Of a stretch of 30,082 bases of DNA, positions 28,868 to 30,082 are shown in pieces; position 1 is the first letter of the stretch, and the number at the start of each line of letters is the position of its first letter. The notes beneath the pieces are model-generated. The model ran no database searches, was not told the DNA's origin, and saw only the letters and a list, made by a program, of their open reading frames with translations. The stretch is from contig SFJA01000020.1 of the NCBI GenBank assembly GCA_004556005.1, positions 1 through 30,082 on the forward strand, in the 5' to 3' direction. The stretch is from Bacteroidales bacterium (GTDB lineage: Bacteria > Bacteroidota > Bacteroidia > Bacteroidales > UBA932). Both the position numbers and the translations under genes were made by a program.

Positions 28868-29175
28868 GTGCATGATGGGCTGCGAAAAAAAGCTCGTTGC
28901 AGTTTGAAGCTGCGGCGATTTTGATTATCTTTCCTCTATAAATCAAATATTCTATACGTGCGAGAGGTATGCAGAAGCGGATATGGCATCATAGGTACGT
29001 ATGGCAAGCCAGCCACCTTGATGGAAGGCGGATAGAATAATAAATAACTTTCCTCTTCGAACTCTACGGTTCAAACGGGCCTCCTAAGCCGGAGCGTTAG
29101 CCAATTTACGGGACGGGGACGAACCACCATAAAGATAGTGACCTTACAATATGCGGTATATATTGGACCGACCGA
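28868..29175. other. Structured non-coding flank of the IS110-family element
   Basis: This 308-nt stretch has no convincing reading frame. It holds several hairpins: CGTTGCAG/CTGCGGCG (28895-28917, with two G-T pairs), CC-x-CCTT/AAGG-x-GG (29013-29031), GAAC/GTTC (29059-29072), CTCC/GGAG (29081-29094) and CAATAT/ATATTG (29147-29165). TATTCTAT (28948-28955) and ATAGAATA (29032-29039) form a longer-range inverted repeat. CTTTCCTCT occurs twice (28929-28937 and 29048-29056). The stretch lies 3' of the transposase, where IS1111-type elements encode their guide (bridge) RNA. The exact element end cannot be set without the empty site. Confidence 0.45.
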
Positions 29176-30082
29176 TTACTCAGCCGGGGCAATATCAGGG
29201 GTGTAGTCGCGATAAGCGACATTGTCGTGCATGACATACCAGACAGCGGTAAGAATCTTTCTGGCAATGGCCACCTGCACTTTCATCTTGTTCTTTCGGC
29301 GAACGACGACTTGATGGTAGCTGAACTTGTTGAAGTAACAGCCTTGCGTTTTGGATGCGGCCCAGGAGCATTCGATGAGAGTTTTCCTCAAGTATCTGTT
29401 TCCGTGTGTAGTGCTCCTGGCCTTGATCTTACCGGCACTTTCCTCGTTGCGCGGCTTCAGTCCGCACCAGGATACAAGGTGGGCGGCATCTTCGAATGAT
29501 GACATATCTGTGCCCACTTCGGCGATTATGGCTGTAGCCGAACGTCCCTTGATTCCGGGTATGGTCTGAAGGTTCTTCAACTGCTGAGGAAAGTACTGCT
29601 GGCAGATGGCATCCATCTTCGACTGACATTCATCTTTGTGTCTTTCAGCAAGTGCGACTTCTTCCCGTAGCTGGCGGATGACATCAATGTCCGTATTGGA
29701 TATAACTCCGGTGAGCGACGCCAGGATAACATCTTTGCCGACACGATTGATTGTACGGCCATGGATGACCTTCGTCAATTCCGCAGGATCACGAGTCCCT
29801 TCGGATATCAGGCGAACGACTTCCTTGTAGCTCTTTCCGTCAGTCGTGGAGACATAGTTGCTGATGCGGATGTTGCAACGTTGCAGTGCAGCATCGAGTT
29901 TCCCCAACTTACGGACGCATTCAGCATTCAGGTCTGAGATACGCCTGTCGTATTGGCGCAATTGCTGGATAAGATCATCAGGAACATAACTCCCCTTGAT
30001 GAGATCCTTGAGAAGGCAGGTGGCAATCCATTCCGCATCCTTCACGTCACTCTTCTTTCCCGGAAGTTGCTTGATGAAGTAT
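29176..30082 (-). CDS. IS110-family transposase, C-terminal part (runs off window)
   Basis: About 301 residues are visible and the frame is open to the window edge, so the N-terminus lies outside. A GTG at 30045 is internal to the conserved motif and should not be taken as the start. SDVKDAEW (codons at 30049-30026) carries the last two acidic residues of the RuvC-like DEDD site. A central coiled-coil-like helical region follows, then the Transposase_20 domain: LQTIPGIKGRSATAIIAEVG, LVSWCGLKPRNEESAGK with the likely nucleophilic Ser (codon 29437-29439), and THGNRYLRKTLIECSWAA. The first two DEDD residues must lie beyond position 30082. No frameshift or stop interrupts the visible part, so the element may be active. 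Confidence 0.93.
   Translation of the reverse strand, partial: YFIKQLPGKKSDVKDAEWIATCLLKDLIKGSYVPDDLIQQLRQYDRRISDLNAECVRKLGKLDAALQRCNIRISNYVSTTDGKSYKEVVRLISEGTRDPAELTKVIHGRTINRVGKDVILASLTGVISNTDIDVIRQLREEVALAERHKDECQSKMDAICQQYFPQQLKNLQTIPGIKGRSATAIIAEVGTDMSSFEDAAHLVSWCGLKPRNEESAGKIKARSTTHGNRYLRKTLIECSWAASKTQGCYFNKFSYHQVVVRRKNKMKVQVAIARKILTAVWYVMHDNVAYRDYTPDIAPAE

Noticed and set aside
28868..28920. Second terminator after rpoC or minus-strand terminator for the insertion element
   Set aside because: The plus-strand stem needs two G-T pairs and has a poor T run; on the minus strand the same positions become mismatches. Kept only as part of the structured flank.

Overview
The window looks like chromosomal DNA from a member of the Bacteroidetes, most likely order Bacteroidales, with roughly balanced base composition by eye. 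Three things point there. Promoters fit the group's TTTG-N19/20-TAnnTTTG pattern rather than TTGACA/TATAAT. Ribosomal-protein genes start after A/T-rich leaders with no clear Shine-Dalgarno sequence. Protein families such as ParC without a GyrA box, DUF4956 and DUF2490 also fit. Almost everything is core genome; the one clear mobile element is at the right edge.

Layout. (1) Positions 1-6926, plus strand: the tail of an upstream gene, then era, parC, aroK, a small exported protein, a VTC-domain protein, a DUF4956 membrane protein and a DUF2490 outer-membrane protein. The genes are packed or overlap by 4 nt, which suggests one operon whose last four genes form an envelope-associated cassette. 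(2) recJ at 6949-8682, minus strand, is convergent with that operon and divergent from the next. (3) Positions 8762-15798, plus strand: lysS, a SpoU/TrmH-type RNA methyltransferase, aroE, ssb, an MFS transporter and dxs. recJ and lysS share a 79-bp spacer holding two overlapping, opposed promoters. (4) Positions 15780-28867: a strong promoter at the end of dxs drives tRNA-Thr(TGT), tRNA-Tyr(GTA), tRNA-Gly(TCC), tRNA-Thr(GGT), tuf, tRNA-Trp(CCA), secE, nusG, rplK, rplA, rplJ, rplL, rpoB and rpoC. A perfect terminator hairpin lies between rplL and rpoB and another follows rpoC. (5) Positions 28868-30082: a structured non-coding stretch of about 300 nt, then the C-terminal part of an IS110-family transposase on the minus strand that runs off the window.

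How the genes work together: region 4 is the translation and transcription core (aminoacyl-tRNA delivery, Sec export, elongation control, ribosomal stalk, RNA polymerase), in nearly the same order as the Escherichia coli thrU-tyrU-glyT-thrT-tufB and secE-nusG-rplKAJL-rpoBC clusters. Regions 1-3 mix ribosome assembly (Era), chromosome topology and repair (ParC, RecJ, SSB), the shikimate pathway (AroK, AroE), isoprenoid precursor synthesis (Dxs) and lysyl-tRNA synthesis.

Least-described parts: the cassette at 4157-6926, which places a triphosphate-tunnel (VTC) domain with an inner-membrane protein and two exported proteins, and the non-coding flank of the IS110 element, which may encode a bridge-type guide RNA.
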